A stretch of DNA of 64,000 nt from Vampirovibrionales bacterium (lineage in GTDB: Bacteria > Cyanobacteriota > Vampirovibrionia > Vampirovibrionales > Vampirovibrionaceae). Where the stretch lies: positions 186,001-250,000 of the forward strand of contig JADJRF010000005.1 of the NCBI GenBank assembly GCA_016712355.1. Reading direction: 5' to 3'. A program made the position numbers and the translations under genes. Below, piece after piece: positions 52,478 through 61,768 of this stretch. The first letter of the stretch is position 1, and every line of letters starts with the position of its first letter. The notes beneath the pieces were generated by a model that was not told the origin of the DNA, did no database searches, and worked only from the letters and a program-made list of their open reading frames with translations.

Positions 52478-53920
52478 ATGGCGTCGCCGTCGCAGCTCCC
52501 GCTAGAAGCGGCCTTGCTGCCGATTGCGCTGTTGATTACCGGCGCATTGTTGGCGTTTCGCGGCCAGGCGACCCCTTCTCGACGGCTCGCCATGGCCTTG
52601 GTGACGCTGCTTGCGCTCACCCCGACTGGATTCCTCTGGTCCGGCGCGCTCACGTTGATCGAACTGGCAGCCCTCACGCTGATTCTGCTGCTGCTAGCGG
52701 ATCGCTTTCTCTTCAGCGCAGGCCCGGCCGAGATCGACGCGCGGCGCGTGCTGCCCGAACGCCTGTCGATGAATCAGCCCAACCCTGCGTTGATTACGCT
52801 GTACAACAATTCTGACGACGCGCTGCGCGTGGAACTCATCGACCCCATTCCAACCGCGATGCGCTGGCGAAGCGCGTCACCGTCCGGATTCACGGCGGGG
52901 TCTCAGTTTCCCGCCTATGCGCGGACGCTGGCCCCGCGACAGCGCGAAACCATTGAGTATGAAGTCTCGCCGTTACGACGCGGCAGCTTCACGTTTGAGC
53001 CGATCCGGCTTCGCTACCGCAGCCGTCTGGGGCTGCTATGGATTCAACAGCGCGCGGCGCGCCGCGATGTCGTCAAAGCGTATCCCGATCTCAAGCGCAT
53101 TGCGCAACTGCGCGTGCGGTTCTCGGTCTCTGGCGAAGGCGGTGACTTTCGCAGTCGGCGTCTTGGCCTTCAAGGCACAGAATTCTCAGCCCTGCGACCG
53201 TATGTTGCGGGCGACGATCTGCGTCACGTCGCCTGGCGCGCCACCGCGCGGATGGATGCGCCGGTAACGCAGGTCTGGCGGCCTGAGGCGGATCAACCCA
53301 TCCTGATTCTGCTCGATGCCGGGCGTACCATGAATGCGCCTTTGGCAAACGACCTCACCCGCTTCGACTGGGCGCTGACCGCCGCACTCTCGCTGGCTGG
53401 CGTGGCCATTGATCACGGCGATCGCGTCGGCGTCATCGCCTTTGATCAACGCGTCACCCACCGATCGCCGATCGCGGGCGGGCGCGCCCATTTCAATCGG
53501 ATGCTCGACGCCCTGCACGCCTTGCAACCCACGGCGCAGGAGCCCGACTACGAAGGCGTGATGCTCAAGGCCGCCAAGCAATTGCGGCGGCGCTCTCTGG
53601 TCGTGGCGTTTGTCGATCTGGTGGACCCGCTGGCTTCGCACAGTTTGGCGCGAGGCTTACAGGCGTTCTCGAAGCGGCATCTGCTGCTGGCGGTTTCGTT
53701 TCAGGATCCCGCCCTGTCCCGTCAGGCAGAGCAATACCCGGAGACGTTGCAGGGGTTGTACGAAAAATCCGTCGCGCTGGATCTGGCCCAATTGCGCCAG
53801 CGCGCTTACGCCGATTTGTCGAGACGAACGCGCGCCGCCGTGGTGGACGCCGAACCCGCCCGGCTGGACGAAGCCCTGCTCAACCGGTATATGGCCATCA
53901 AGTACAAAACGCGGCTATGA
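52478..53920 (+). CDS. DUF58 protein (vWA-like, membrane-anchored)
   Basis: This 480-residue protein has two N-terminal membrane helices (LLPIALLITGALLAF; LTLIELAALTLILLLLADR), a beta-rich region (about 75-190) and the DUF58 core with GEGGDFRSRRLGLQGTEFSALRPY and DDLRHVAWRATARM. A vWA-like domain contains LILLDAGRTM in place of the usual MIDAS DxSxS. Such genes usually stand next to MoxR ATPases and transglutaminases; none is seen here. The ATG immediately follows the stop of the preceding gene (TAAATG). Confidence 0.9.
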   Translation: MASPSQLPLEAALLPIALLITGALLAFRGQATPSRRLAMALVTLLALTPTGFLWSGALTLIELAALTLILLLLADRFLFSAGPAEIDARRVLPERLSMNQPNPALITLYNNSDDALRVELIDPIPTAMRWRSASPSGFTAGSQFPAYARTLAPRQRETIEYEVSPLRRGSFTFEPIRLRYRSRLGLLWIQQRAARRDVVKAYPDLKRIAQLRVRFSVSGEGGDFRSRRLGLQGTEFSALRPYVAGDDLRHVAWRATARMDAPVTQVWRPEADQPILILLDAGRTMNAPLANDLTRFDWALTAALSLAGVAIDHGDRVGVIAFDQRVTHRSPIAGGRAHFNRMLDALHALQPTAQEPDYEGVMLKAAKQLRRRSLVVAFVDLVDPLASHSLARGLQAFSKRHLLLAVSFQDPALSRQAEQYPETLQGLYEKSVALDLAQLRQRAYADLSRRTRAAVVDAEPARLDEALLNRYMAIKYKTRL

Positions 53921-55687
53921 GTTAGAGACGGCGGTTTCGGCGCGATCGCGAAACTGCAAGTGATACAGCCGGTGATACGCGCCATTCTGCGCCAGCAGCG
54001 CCTCGTGCGACCCGGTTTCGATAATGCGGCCCTTCTCCACCACCAGAATGCGATCGGCATGGCGAATGGTCGACAGGCGATGCGCAATCACCAGCACCGT
54101 GCGCCCGCTGAGCAGGTTGGCCAGCGCCTGCTGCACAATGGCCTCAGATTCGTTGTCGAGCGCGCTGGTGGCTTCATCGAGAATGAGAATCGGGGCGTTC
54201 TTGAGAAAGGCCCGCGCAATGGTCACCCGCTGCTTCTGACCGCCGGACAGCAGGCAGCCGTCTTCGCCCACCGGGGCGTCCCAGCCGAGCTCCAAACTGT
54301 CGACCCACTCGCTGAGATAGGCCATCGCCATGGCGTCGCGAATCTCGGCGTCAGAGGCCGACAGGCGACCGATGGCGATATTCTCGCGAATCGTGCCGTC
54401 AAAGAGAATCGCATCCTGCGAGACGATGGCCATCGTCTGGCGCAGACCGGCCAGCGAGAGATCGCGCAGATCGCGCTCATTCAACAGGACCCGGCCGGCC
54501 GTCGGGTCAATAAAGCGCGGAATCAGATCCATCATCGTGGTTTTGCCGCCGCCGCTGCCGCCGACAAAGGCCACGGTCTCGCCCGCGCGCACGGTAAAGC
54601 TGATGTCGTTCAGCACCGGCTTTGCGGCCTCGTACTCGAAATGGACGTTTTCGTAACGCAGGGTCTCAAACGGCTCTGGCGAAACGGCGTCGGGCGCATC
54701 CGCGATGGCGGAATCCAGATCCATCTTCTCGAAGACGCGCTCGGCAGGGGCCATAATCCGCTGCATCTTGCTGATGGCGGAACCCACCGTCTTAATCGGC
54801 GAAATCAGCAGGCCCAGCGAGACAATAAACGACGTAAGGCCGCCGGGGGTCAGCGTGCCATTCTGGATGTGCGAGACGCCCAGCGCCAGCACCAGCCCGA
54901 TGCCGCAGGCCGAAATAATCTGCATGGCGGGCTTCAGAATAATCCCGGCCTTGACGATGCGCATGGCCGCCGAAAAATAATCGCGCAGATGCCGCTCGTA
55001 GCGCTTCAATTGATAGCCATCGAGCCCGTAGGCCTTGATCACGCGGTAACCGCGCACCGATTCGCTGAAGGTCACAAACAGGCGCGACGTAATTGCGCGC
55101 GTCACGTGATCCATGCGCCGGATCTTGCGCGAGATGATGCTGATGGGCAGCGTCATCAGCGAGAGAATCACCAGCGAAAGAATGGCGTACTGCCAGTTGA
55201 GCCAGAATAGAACACACGCCAGCCCGATAATCGTCGCGATTTTAACGATCAGATCCTGAAGATTATCATTAATCGCCTGCTGCAACTGCGCCGGGTCAAT
55301 ACAATAGCGCGTCAGCAAGTCTGACAGCGTGTGCCGCTTGAGATAGCCCAAGTCCATGGTCGCCAGCTTGCGAAACAGGTCGGCGCGCATCGTCTGGGTC
55401 ACGGATTGCCCGATATACGAGGTGTTGTACTCGTTGATGTACTGACAGACGCCTTGCGCGATGGTCACGCCAATCAGGAAGGCCGGCACCGCGTACAGCA
55501 TCGTGAAATCCTGCTGGGTCAGCAGCTTGTCGGTAAACGGCCCGACCATCCACGCCAGCAGGCCTTGCACGCCCGCCACCGGCAGCGAGGCGAGCATCGC
55601 CAGAATAAAGCGCTTGCGGAAGGGGCCCAGATAGCCCAGCATCCGGCGATAAATGCCGATATCGGTTTTCAGCAGCGTAAAGGCCAT
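53915..55687 (-). CDS. MsbA-like lipid/multidrug ABC exporter
   Basis: This 590-residue half-transporter presumably works as a homodimer. Six membrane helices span about residues 20-320. Walker A is GGSGGGKTTM near residue 378, Q-loop IVSQDAILFDGTIREN follows, the signature LSGGQKQRV lies near 481, Walker B LILDEATSALD and the H-loop IAHRLSTIRHADRI follow. The layout and motifs are those of MsbA, fitting a cell that makes lipid A. It converges with the DUF58 gene, overlapping by six bases. Confidence 0.95.
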   Translation of the reverse strand: MAFTLLKTDIGIYRRMLGYLGPFRKRFILAMLASLPVAGVQGLLAWMVGPFTDKLLTQQDFTMLYAVPAFLIGVTIAQGVCQYINEYNTSYIGQSVTQTMRADLFRKLATMDLGYLKRHTLSDLLTRYCIDPAQLQQAINDNLQDLIVKIATIIGLACVLFWLNWQYAILSLVILSLMTLPISIISRKIRRMDHVTRAITSRLFVTFSESVRGYRVIKAYGLDGYQLKRYERHLRDYFSAAMRIVKAGIILKPAMQIISACGIGLVLALGVSHIQNGTLTPGGLTSFIVSLGLLISPIKTVGSAISKMQRIMAPAERVFEKMDLDSAIADAPDAVSPEPFETLRYENVHFEYEAAKPVLNDISFTVRAGETVAFVGGSGGGKTTMMDLIPRFIDPTAGRVLLNERDLRDLSLAGLRQTMAIVSQDAILFDGTIRENIAIGRLSASDAEIRDAMAMAYLSEWVDSLELGWDAPVGEDGCLLSGGQKQRVTIARAFLKNAPILILDEATSALDNESEAIVQQALANLLSGRTVLVIAHRLSTIRHADRILVVEKGRIIETGSHEALLAQNGAYHRLYHLQFRDRAETAVSNS

Positions 55688-55814
55688 TCAGCGAAGGTCC
55701 GGTTGTAACGCGCGCGCTATTAGCGCGGGTCTTGTCCTGACGCAGGCGTTATCAAGCCCGCGCGTGGGCCTCCAGCGTAATGCAAAGGCCGCAGGGGCTC
55801 AAGCGTTCGGCGCC

Positions 55815-56696
55815 TTAGAAGCCGCCCAGCAGCACCGACGACGATTGCCCCGAAAAATTCGGAAACGCCATCAGCCGCCCCGATTCATCGCGCCAGCGCA
55901 CCCAGCCGATGGGCGTGGTGCGGTCAAAATCCATCACTTCCACCAGCAGCCAGTTGCCGCGCGCGAATTTAACGTTCAGCTTGCGCACAACCTGAATCGG
56001 CAGCAGCTTGGCCCCGTCTTCGGGCCGCATGCGCGGGGAACGGTCATACGGCGAGACGCCGTTCAGCCAGTAAACGCCCGACGCCACCCCGTTATAGCGC
56101 ACAAAATCGAGCCAGGTTTGCAATTGCCCCAGATGACGCGGCCAGGCGTCGCGCTCGGCCTCCTCCGTCAGACGTTCGCGCAGTTTCACCCAGGCCGTCT
56201 TGCCCGTGCGCTGATCGGCGACGACTTCCGCCCAGCCATCGCCGTTTTCCGACAGCGTCGCCATGGCGGCCAGGCGCAGTTGGGGGTAATAGCACAGAAA
56301 CATCGCGCTGGCCGCAACAGGCTGATTGCGGGCTTCCGAAAACGCCTGCAAGCTGCGACTGTCCGGCGTCCAGCGAATCACGTCGATCGGCGGCGCGTCG
56401 TCGCTGGGCGCGGCATACAGCGTCAATCGCGGCGGGGCGAAGTAAACGCCCATGCCATAGGTCAACGCGCTCTCGTAGCGCTGCGGTGAAAAGCCAAACG
56501 CCGCAGGCGTCGCCGCCACGGCCCGAGAGTCGACAGGCAGCGCGCCCCAGAGCCCCCCGTGCGCCTGCCGGACGGGAGCGCTCAGCCAGAGGAGGGGCAT
56601 CAGCGCGGCGATTGCCGCCATTGCGGCTATTGGGATGATGGGTCCCCGCAGGGCCCGAAGCCCCCATGAGGGCTGGCTCCAAAAACGCGCGCGCAT
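55815..56696 (-). CDS. Exported/anchored hypothetical protein with SH3-like C-terminus
   Basis: The protein of about 293 residues has an N-terminal membrane helix (IIPIAAMAAIAALMPLLWL). The middle has beta-rich segments around DGWAEVVADQRTGKTAWVKL, which resembles a bacterial SH3 domain, and the end NWLLVEVMDFDRTTPIGWVRW looks like another. It is likely a periplasmic or cell-wall-interacting protein. The ATG at 56696 has GGGAG ten bases upstream; the longer frame begins inside a TATAAT promoter box (56836-56841) and is rejected. The leader is about 130 bases. Confidence 0.75.
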   Translation of the reverse strand: MRARFWSQPSWGLRALRGPIIPIAAMAAIAALMPLLWLSAPVRQAHGGLWGALPVDSRAVAATPAAFGFSPQRYESALTYGMGVYFAPPRLTLYAAPSDDAPPIDVIRWTPDSRSLQAFSEARNQPVAASAMFLCYYPQLRLAAMATLSENGDGWAEVVADQRTGKTAWVKLRERLTEEAERDAWPRHLGQLQTWLDFVRYNGVASGVYWLNGVSPYDRSPRMRPEDGAKLLPIQVVRKLNVKFARGNWLLVEVMDFDRTTPIGWVRWRDESGRLMAFPNFSGQSSSVLLGGF

Positions 56697-57117
56697 CCGT
56701 TCAAACTCCCGGTTACGGTGGGTGGGCTGGGGTCTTGATGGTAAAACCTGAGACTGGCAAAACGCCCAGCGGGTTCCCCCGGCCCTGTATATAGAGGATT
56801 CAGGGGGAGTCCGCCGCGCCTGCCGCCGTGTCGCCATTATAGCGCGAGACCCACCCCGCGAACCTTCAGGAAAGGTCCTGTCCAGACGCCCCGCCTACGC
56901 CCTCGTCGCGCCCCCACCGATTGAGACAAAAGAAGATTCCGCCCAAAAGAGGGCCTGCCTGAAAAAAATCTCCCCAAACGGCCAAAATCTTAATAATTGT
57001 AAGATTAAATCACTAGACAAATAAAGATATATGGAGTATAGTTTAAATAGCGCGATTTGCGCGCGTGCGATTCAGTGGTTTTCTCGTGCGTTTGATTCTG
57101 TGTGGAGGCTTTACGAC
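56697..57117 (+). other. Intergenic control region with two divergent promoters
   Basis: About 420 bases without a gene. It holds the leftward TATAAT at 56836-56841, a perfect inverted repeat AATCTTA-ATAATTG-TAAGATT (56986-57006), and a rightward promoter at 57014-57042. The right third is strongly AT-rich. Confidence 0.6.
57014..57042 (+). promoter_or_regulatory. Promoter TAGACA-N17-TATAGT with upstream palindrome
   Basis: TAGACA (57014-57019) and TATAGT (57037-57042) are spaced by 17 bases. The 7+7 palindrome at 56986-57006 ends seven bases before the -35, a usual place for an activator or repressor. The expected start is about 57049, some 70 bases before the GTG at 57118. Confidence 0.6.
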
Positions 57118-57915
57118 GTGTCTTTGGCGCTCACGCGTTCGCGATCGGCTCTGTTTTTCATGAGGTTGATGAAAAACGGCGAGCTGATGCGCGAATTCAC
57201 CCGCGCCGTGTTTCATGCGCAACAGAAAGCCGTCCGCGCACGGGCCCGCTGGTTCTCCGCTGCGCGCCTGCCCGAAATAACCTCGCTCTGGCAAAACCCG
57301 ATCCCCCAGCCGGATCTTCAGGAGAATCCTGCCCCTCCCGACGATCTTGCAGAGCCGGAGGGGATTCAGGGATTAGTCGATATTTTCAAAGCGTCCGAGC
57401 GGCGCTCAACACACTCAAAAGAAGCCGCGCCAGACCCGGCGCCGGATGCTCCCAGGCCTGCGCGTCGTCGCGCGGCGGCGCCCGGCAAACCGCGCTGTCT
57501 TAAACCCAGGACTTTTCTGCTGCGGCGCACAGCCATGACCGAACGCGATCTCTCTACCGGCCCGCAGAATGTCGTCTGTGGGACAGCGTTTGGGCACATG
57601 AGCCGGATCCAGCGACAACGCCATGTCCGACGCATTTTGCGCGTGCGCGACGCGCTCGAATGGGCCGAGTGGCTCGTGAGCCCTCCCAACGGGCATCCTG
57701 AGATCGGGCGCTATCGCGCGGCGACGCAGTGCGGGCCCGCTAGCGGCGCCTCAGCCCCAAGCGACGCCATGCCGCCTGAGCGGGATCGACGCCATCTCCA
57801 TGACAGGAGTCCGCCCCAAGCCGTCATTCATTCGAGCGGGCCTGTAATAACGCTTCGCCGCTCTAAATCGCTTGCGCGCAGTCGCGCCGGGCCGATGCGT
57901 CCAAAACCCCTGTAA
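57118..57915 (+). CDS. Hypothetical very basic protein (about 265 aa)
   Basis: I do not recognise this protein. GTG at 57118 is chosen because GGAGG stands nine bases upstream and a well-formed promoter precedes it. The chain is rich in Arg, Ala and Pro, with a helical N-terminus and long disordered-looking stretches. There is no clear domain. Its last 50 bases overlap the convergent cyclase gene, which lowers confidence in the C-terminus. Confidence 0.5.
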   Translation: MSLALTRSRSALFFMRLMKNGELMREFTRAVFHAQQKAVRARARWFSAARLPEITSLWQNPIPQPDLQENPAPPDDLAEPEGIQGLVDIFKASERRSTHSKEAAPDPAPDAPRPARRRAAAPGKPRCLKPRTFLLRRTAMTERDLSTGPQNVVCGTAFGHMSRIQRQRHVRRILRVRDALEWAEWLVSPPNGHPEIGRYRAATQCGPASGASAPSDAMPPERDRRHLHDRSPPQAVIHSSGPVITLRRSKSLARSRAGPMRPKPL

Positions 57916-58762
57916 GCGCAAAGACGCTTTCGGGCTGGCTTTTGCCGCGAATCGCGACTTTACCCAGCGCCCGCAGGCGAAACGCCCCCTGAATCCACTG
58001 GCGAATTGGATCGCTGACGACGATGCGCGTGCCAAAGCGCTTGTTGAGCGCCTCCAGTCGCGAGGCGACGTTCACCGCGTCGCCGAGTATCGTCACGTCC
58101 ATGCGCATATGCGAGCCAACGCTGCCAATATAGACCGGCCCACAGTGCAGACCGACGCCGATCTCCATGGCTGGCAGCCCGCGCTGACGCCATTGCTGGT
58201 TGAGGCGCGCCAGTTCATCCATCATCCTGAGCGCAGCCGTGGCGGCGTTGACCGCGCTGGAAGCCACTGTGCCGTCGGCGGGCTCGAAATACGCCAGCAG
58301 GCCGTCGCCCATGTACTTGTCAAGACGGCCCTGATGCTGGAAAATCGCGCCCGTCATTCCGCTGAGGAATTCATTAAGCTGCTCGACAATCCAGTGCGGT
58401 GGATACTGCGATACCATCGCCGTATAGCCGCGAATATCACAGCACAGTACGGTCACTTCGCGCATGGCGCCTTGATACGAGGCGCCGCCCGCCGCCATGG
58501 CGCTCACCGGCAAAGGCGGCCCCGATGGCAAGGTCGCCTGCGCCGCCGACCAGTAAGGATATAAGCTCTGCCAAGGGTTTGCGGACGGGGATCGAGACGC
58601 TGCGCGGGAATCACCGAAATTCAAGGGGCCCCGTTCGCCCCATAAGGGACGCAGCCGCATCGCCAGCGTCAATCCCAGCGCCGTAACCGCCGCCAAGGCC
58701 AGCAGAAGGGCGACCAGCCCCAAAAAGCCCGTCGTCAGGACACCCATCCAATACCCGTCCAT
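57863..58762 (-). CDS. Class III adenylate/guanylate cyclase, membrane-anchored
   Basis: The protein of about 299 residues has one N-terminal membrane helix (MGVLTTGFLGLVALLLALAAV), a short linker and a class III cyclase domain (about 105-285). The first metal Asp is in VLCCDIRGYT, the base-selecting Lys in GRLDKYMGDG (which also holds the second metal Asp), and the transition-state Asn/Arg are in GDAVNVASRLE. The Lys favours ATP, hence cAMP. cAMP would serve CRP-family regulators. The start at 58762 is preferred; an ATG at 58810 is possible. Confidence 0.92.
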   Translation of the reverse strand: MDGYWMGVLTTGFLGLVALLLALAAVTALGLTLAMRLRPLWGERGPLNFGDSRAASRSPSANPWQSLYPYWSAAQATLPSGPPLPVSAMAAGGASYQGAMREVTVLCCDIRGYTAMVSQYPPHWIVEQLNEFLSGMTGAIFQHQGRLDKYMGDGLLAYFEPADGTVASSAVNAATAALRMMDELARLNQQWRQRGLPAMEIGVGLHCGPVYIGSVGSHMRMDVTILGDAVNVASRLEALNKRFGTRIVVSDPIRQWIQGAFRLRALGKVAIRGKSQPESVFALTGVLDASARRDCAQAI

Positions 58763-58950
58763 CGTCAAGGCGTGCTCTCCACGGCGCCGAATCCTCGCAA
58801 ACGATTCCATTCCAATGCTACGCGCTCGTTCCCCAAGATGCGTCCCATTGCATGACGCATCCCGCTATTCGTTATTAATATAAAAACAATAATTTGAATT
58901 TTGATGCGCCCTTGTAAAATGAGCGTAACAATTTGGAAGAGCCCGCTTAG

Positions 58951-59574
58951 ATGGATCCCCATACGTGGATCGTGGTCGGCCTTGGCAATCCCGGCCCGCA
59001 ATACGAACGCACGCGTCACAATATCGGCTTCTGGACGATTGCAGCCTGTTGCCGCCGCTGGGGCGCGACGCTGAAGGTCAACGCCAGATTTCAGGCCGCC
59101 GTGGCTGAAGCGCGCGCGCCACTGGGGCATGGCAGCGCCCCTGTCTTGCTGATCGAGCCGATGACCTTCATGAACGCCTCGGGCGTCAGCGTTCGCAAGC
59201 TGCTGACCTATTACAAGCTCAGTCGAGAGCGTCTAATCGTCATCTCGGACGATGTGGCTCTGCCGCTGGGCCGCTTGCGCATTCGCGCCGAAGGCAGCGC
59301 CGGGGGGCATAACGGCCTCAAGTCGATTATCCAGGAGCTGGGCGGCGACGAGAGGTTCGCCCGTCTGCGCCTGGGCATCGGCCCGCCGATGATGGGAGGC
59401 GCGGGACTGCGGCATCACGTGCTGGCCGCCTTTGACACGGAGGAAACGGCGCTGGCGCATCAGGTGTGCGAGGTGGCCGTAGACGCGCTGGCGTGCCTGA
59501 TGACCGATGGGGCCCAGGCGGCCATGGGTCGGTTCAACGGACGAGTGGTCAGCGACGACGCCCCCAACAGCTAG
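58951..59574 (+). CDS. pth: Peptidyl-tRNA hydrolase
   Basis: This 207-residue enzyme recycles peptidyl-tRNA. VVGLGNPGPQYERTRHNIGF at the N-terminus contains the conserved Asn and catalytic His. MTFMNASGVSV, VISDDVALPLGRLRIRAEGSAGGHNGLKSI with the conserved Asp and Asn, and FARLRLGIGPP follow. GGAAGAG stands upstream of the ATG. A promoter of TTTGAA-N16-TAAAAT (58893-58920) is likely. Confidence 0.97.
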   Translation: MDPHTWIVVGLGNPGPQYERTRHNIGFWTIAACCRRWGATLKVNARFQAAVAEARAPLGHGSAPVLLIEPMTFMNASGVSVRKLLTYYKLSRERLIVISDDVALPLGRLRIRAEGSAGGHNGLKSIIQELGGDERFARLRLGIGPPMMGGAGLRHHVLAAFDTEETALAHQVCEVAVDALACLMTDGAQAAMGRFNGRVVSDDAPNS

Positions 59575-59939
59575 ACGAGCCCGTCTCGCCCACGCCTCCT
59601 CTAGAAGCAGGAGCCGCTTTTAGGCCAAAAAGAGGGGAAGAGCGACGGGGAGCAGCATCGTCCCAAAGCCACGCAAAATAAGCGCTTTCGGGCGGTTTTG
59701 GACTATTCTGGGCGAGCGCGGACCTCCTCCAGCCAGAGGAGATTTCGGGGCGCGTCTCAAGGAGTTGGCCTAGACTCCCGATAGGACCCTTGTTAGCGAG
59801 ACCTCAACTGGATGGGGGGCGCCCCAGTCCCTCATCTCCTCTTTCTCCAGAGAAGCTCCTGTTGTTAGCGTTTCGCCTGTCGCGCGCCGCCCCTCCTGGC
59901 TGCGTGAAAGGCCGCAGGAGCTTCTCCCTCCTTTTTTAT
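59575..59939 (+). other. Intergenic region after pth
   Basis: No gene that I can support. A short hairpin CTCCT/AGGAG followed by CCGCTTTT (about 59596-59622) may be a weak terminator of pth. The words TTGTTAGCG occur twice (about 59790 and 59860). Confidence 0.4.
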
Positions 59940-60041
59940 CAGATTTCCCGTGTAGATTTGCTCTCTCAGATTCCGCAGGTCAGATTTTCTGTGCCAGATT
60001 TGCCCAGTCCTATTTTCCCGCCCAGATTTCAAGCCGGATTT
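59940..60041 (+). repeat. Degenerate 14-bp tandem repeat CAGATTT-N7
   Basis: CAGATTT or a close variant begins at 59940, 59953, 59967, 59981, 59995, 60009 (degenerate CCTATTT), 60023 and 60035 (CGGATTT). Spacings are 13, 14, 14, 14, 14, 14 and 12 bases. The heptamer is conserved while the other seven bases vary. It lies about 360 bases before the first flagellin gene. Confidence 0.7.
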
Positions 60042-60402
60042 TAAGCTCTCGCAGCGCGTTTCGCCCGAGTGTGCGCCCGGCCCCGCGTCGTACAAACCGT
60101 TTACAACCCCATAACCGCATCATCCAGTCCCCTACTAACAGTCATCTCTCACTGTTTACCCTCACCCACTCCGCAAAAGCCGCGTGAGCGGTCTTGCGCC
60201 TCAGCCCCGACAGCCCTGCCGCCAGGCCGGGAATTTTCAATGACAGGCTGACGCGCGATGCCCGTCCTCAGGTTTTTCGGCGGAGCCTGTGGTATGCCCC
60301 GCTGTCGTGAACGCAGGATGCGCTCGCAAGCGGCAGGCGCCATGGCGCTTCGAACCCTCACACCCCCTACTTTAGCAGGCGACCGAAAAAGGAGATTTCG
60401 AT
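60042..60402 (+). other. Upstream region of the first flagellin gene
   Basis: No gene that I can support. I see no convincing sigma-28 (TAAA-N15-GCCGATAA) or sigma-54 promoter. The flagellin ribosome site AAAAAGGAG lies at its right end. Confidence 0.4.
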
Positions 60403-61251
60403 ATGCCACTCGTCATTAATACCAACACCATGGCGATGAACGCCCAACGCAACCTGTCGGTCAATAACACCGCCCTGTCCAAGTCGTTGGAGAAACTCTC
60501 GTCAGGATTCCGCATCAACCGGGGCGCAGACGACGCTGCCGGCTTGCAAGTGTCGGAAAACCTGCGTTCCCAGGTTCGCGGCTCCAAAAAAGCGCTGGAC
60601 AACGTGCAAGATGGCATCAACGTTCTGAACATCGCCGATGGCGCGCTGGGCGTTATTACCGACAACTTGCAGCGGATGCGTGAACTGGCGGTTCAAGGCG
60701 CTAACAGCACCTATGACGCCAACCAACGCACCGCGATTAACGCCGAGCTGACTTCTCGCGCCAATGATATCACCCGTATCGCCAACGCGACGAAGTTCAA
60801 CGGGGTCTTCCTGCTCAACGGATCCGCCAACGGCGCGGGTAACTTCACGTTGCAGGTCGGCGCCAACAACGTCGCCGCCAACGACACGATTGACGTGGGC
60901 AGCAGCGGCTCGTTCGCCGCTTCTCGCGCCACCGACCTGTCGGTCAACGCGGTCAACGTCACCAACATCGCCAACGCCGTGGCTGCCATCACGTCGATCG
61001 ACGCTGCTATCGTAACCGTATCGCAACGGCGCGGCACCATCGGCTCCGTGGTCAACCAGCTGGAGTCGGCGTCTCAAAACCTGGAGGTCGGCATCGAGAA
61101 CCTGGCCGCTTCGGAATCACGCATCCGCAACGTGGATGTGGCCTCGGAAAGTTCGGATATGGTCCGAAACCAGATCCTGCAACAATCCGCCGCCGCGATT
61201 CTGTCGCAAGCCAACCAGGCGCCATCGTTGGCCTTGCAGCTCATCAAGTAA
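60403..61251 (+). CDS. fliC: Flagellin 1
   Basis: This 282-residue flagellar filament subunit has a conserved N-terminal D0/D1 region (VINTNTMAMNAQRNL, then LEKLSSGFRINRGADDAAGL) and a C-terminal D0/D1 region (NLAASESRIRNVDVASESSD, then ILQQSAAAILSQANQ). The variable centre is short (about residues 140-195), so the filament surface is minimal. No cysteines are seen. AAAAAGGAG stands before the ATG. It is a close paralogue of the next gene, of the same length. Confidence 0.97.
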   Translation: MPLVINTNTMAMNAQRNLSVNNTALSKSLEKLSSGFRINRGADDAAGLQVSENLRSQVRGSKKALDNVQDGINVLNIADGALGVITDNLQRMRELAVQGANSTYDANQRTAINAELTSRANDITRIANATKFNGVFLLNGSANGAGNFTLQVGANNVAANDTIDVGSSGSFAASRATDLSVNAVNVTNIANAVAAITSIDAAIVTVSQRRGTIGSVVNQLESASQNLEVGIENLAASESRIRNVDVASESSDMVRNQILQQSAAAILSQANQAPSLALQLIK

Positions 61252-61768
61252 GACACTGTTCTTCATCATTACGACACTCTCCACCAGGGGTCCGGCTCAC
61301 AAGGCCGGGCCCCTTCCCCCATCCGGCGCAGAGCGAGACGCGTCTTCTCCTGCGCGCGAACTCCTCCCGAGGCCCTCCATTCTCGCCGCATCCCCCGGGA
61401 GCGAATTCCACTCGAAAAGCAAATGGCAAGAGGCTATTGGACCTTTTTAGAAGCGCGCCCTTCTCCTCCCTCGGGGGGAGATTTTGACCCAATCCTCAAG
61501 GATTCGGTCTGGACCTTCGATACGACAGGCATCAAACGCTAACCGCGCCTGAAGCGCCAGCGGCCCTTTTCCACGGTTGGAAATCGGGCAGCCCGCCACC
61601 GGCGCGTCTCCTCAAAACCGTAGAAAGAAAACCAATACGCCAGCCTGCGCGACACGGCCTGTCACAAGCCGCGATAGCTGCTGCGCTGGGGAAAAATGAG
61701 TCAGTATCTACTGGACTCGGCTCGCGCCTTCGCTAACAGGCAGAGTCGGCAAACAGGAGGGTTTCGTC
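61252..61768 (+). other. Intergenic region between the flagellin genes
   Basis: About 520 bases without a supported gene. A strong GC hairpin GGGGTCCGGC/GCCGGGCCCC (61287-61313) follows flagellin 1 but has only a short T run, so it may act as an mRNA-stabilising stem or partial terminator. I see no clear promoter motif before flagellin 2. Confidence 0.45.

Noticed and set aside
53960..55210. Open frame of 416 codons on the plus strand
   Set aside because: Antisense to the MsbA-like exporter, which carries all ABC motifs.
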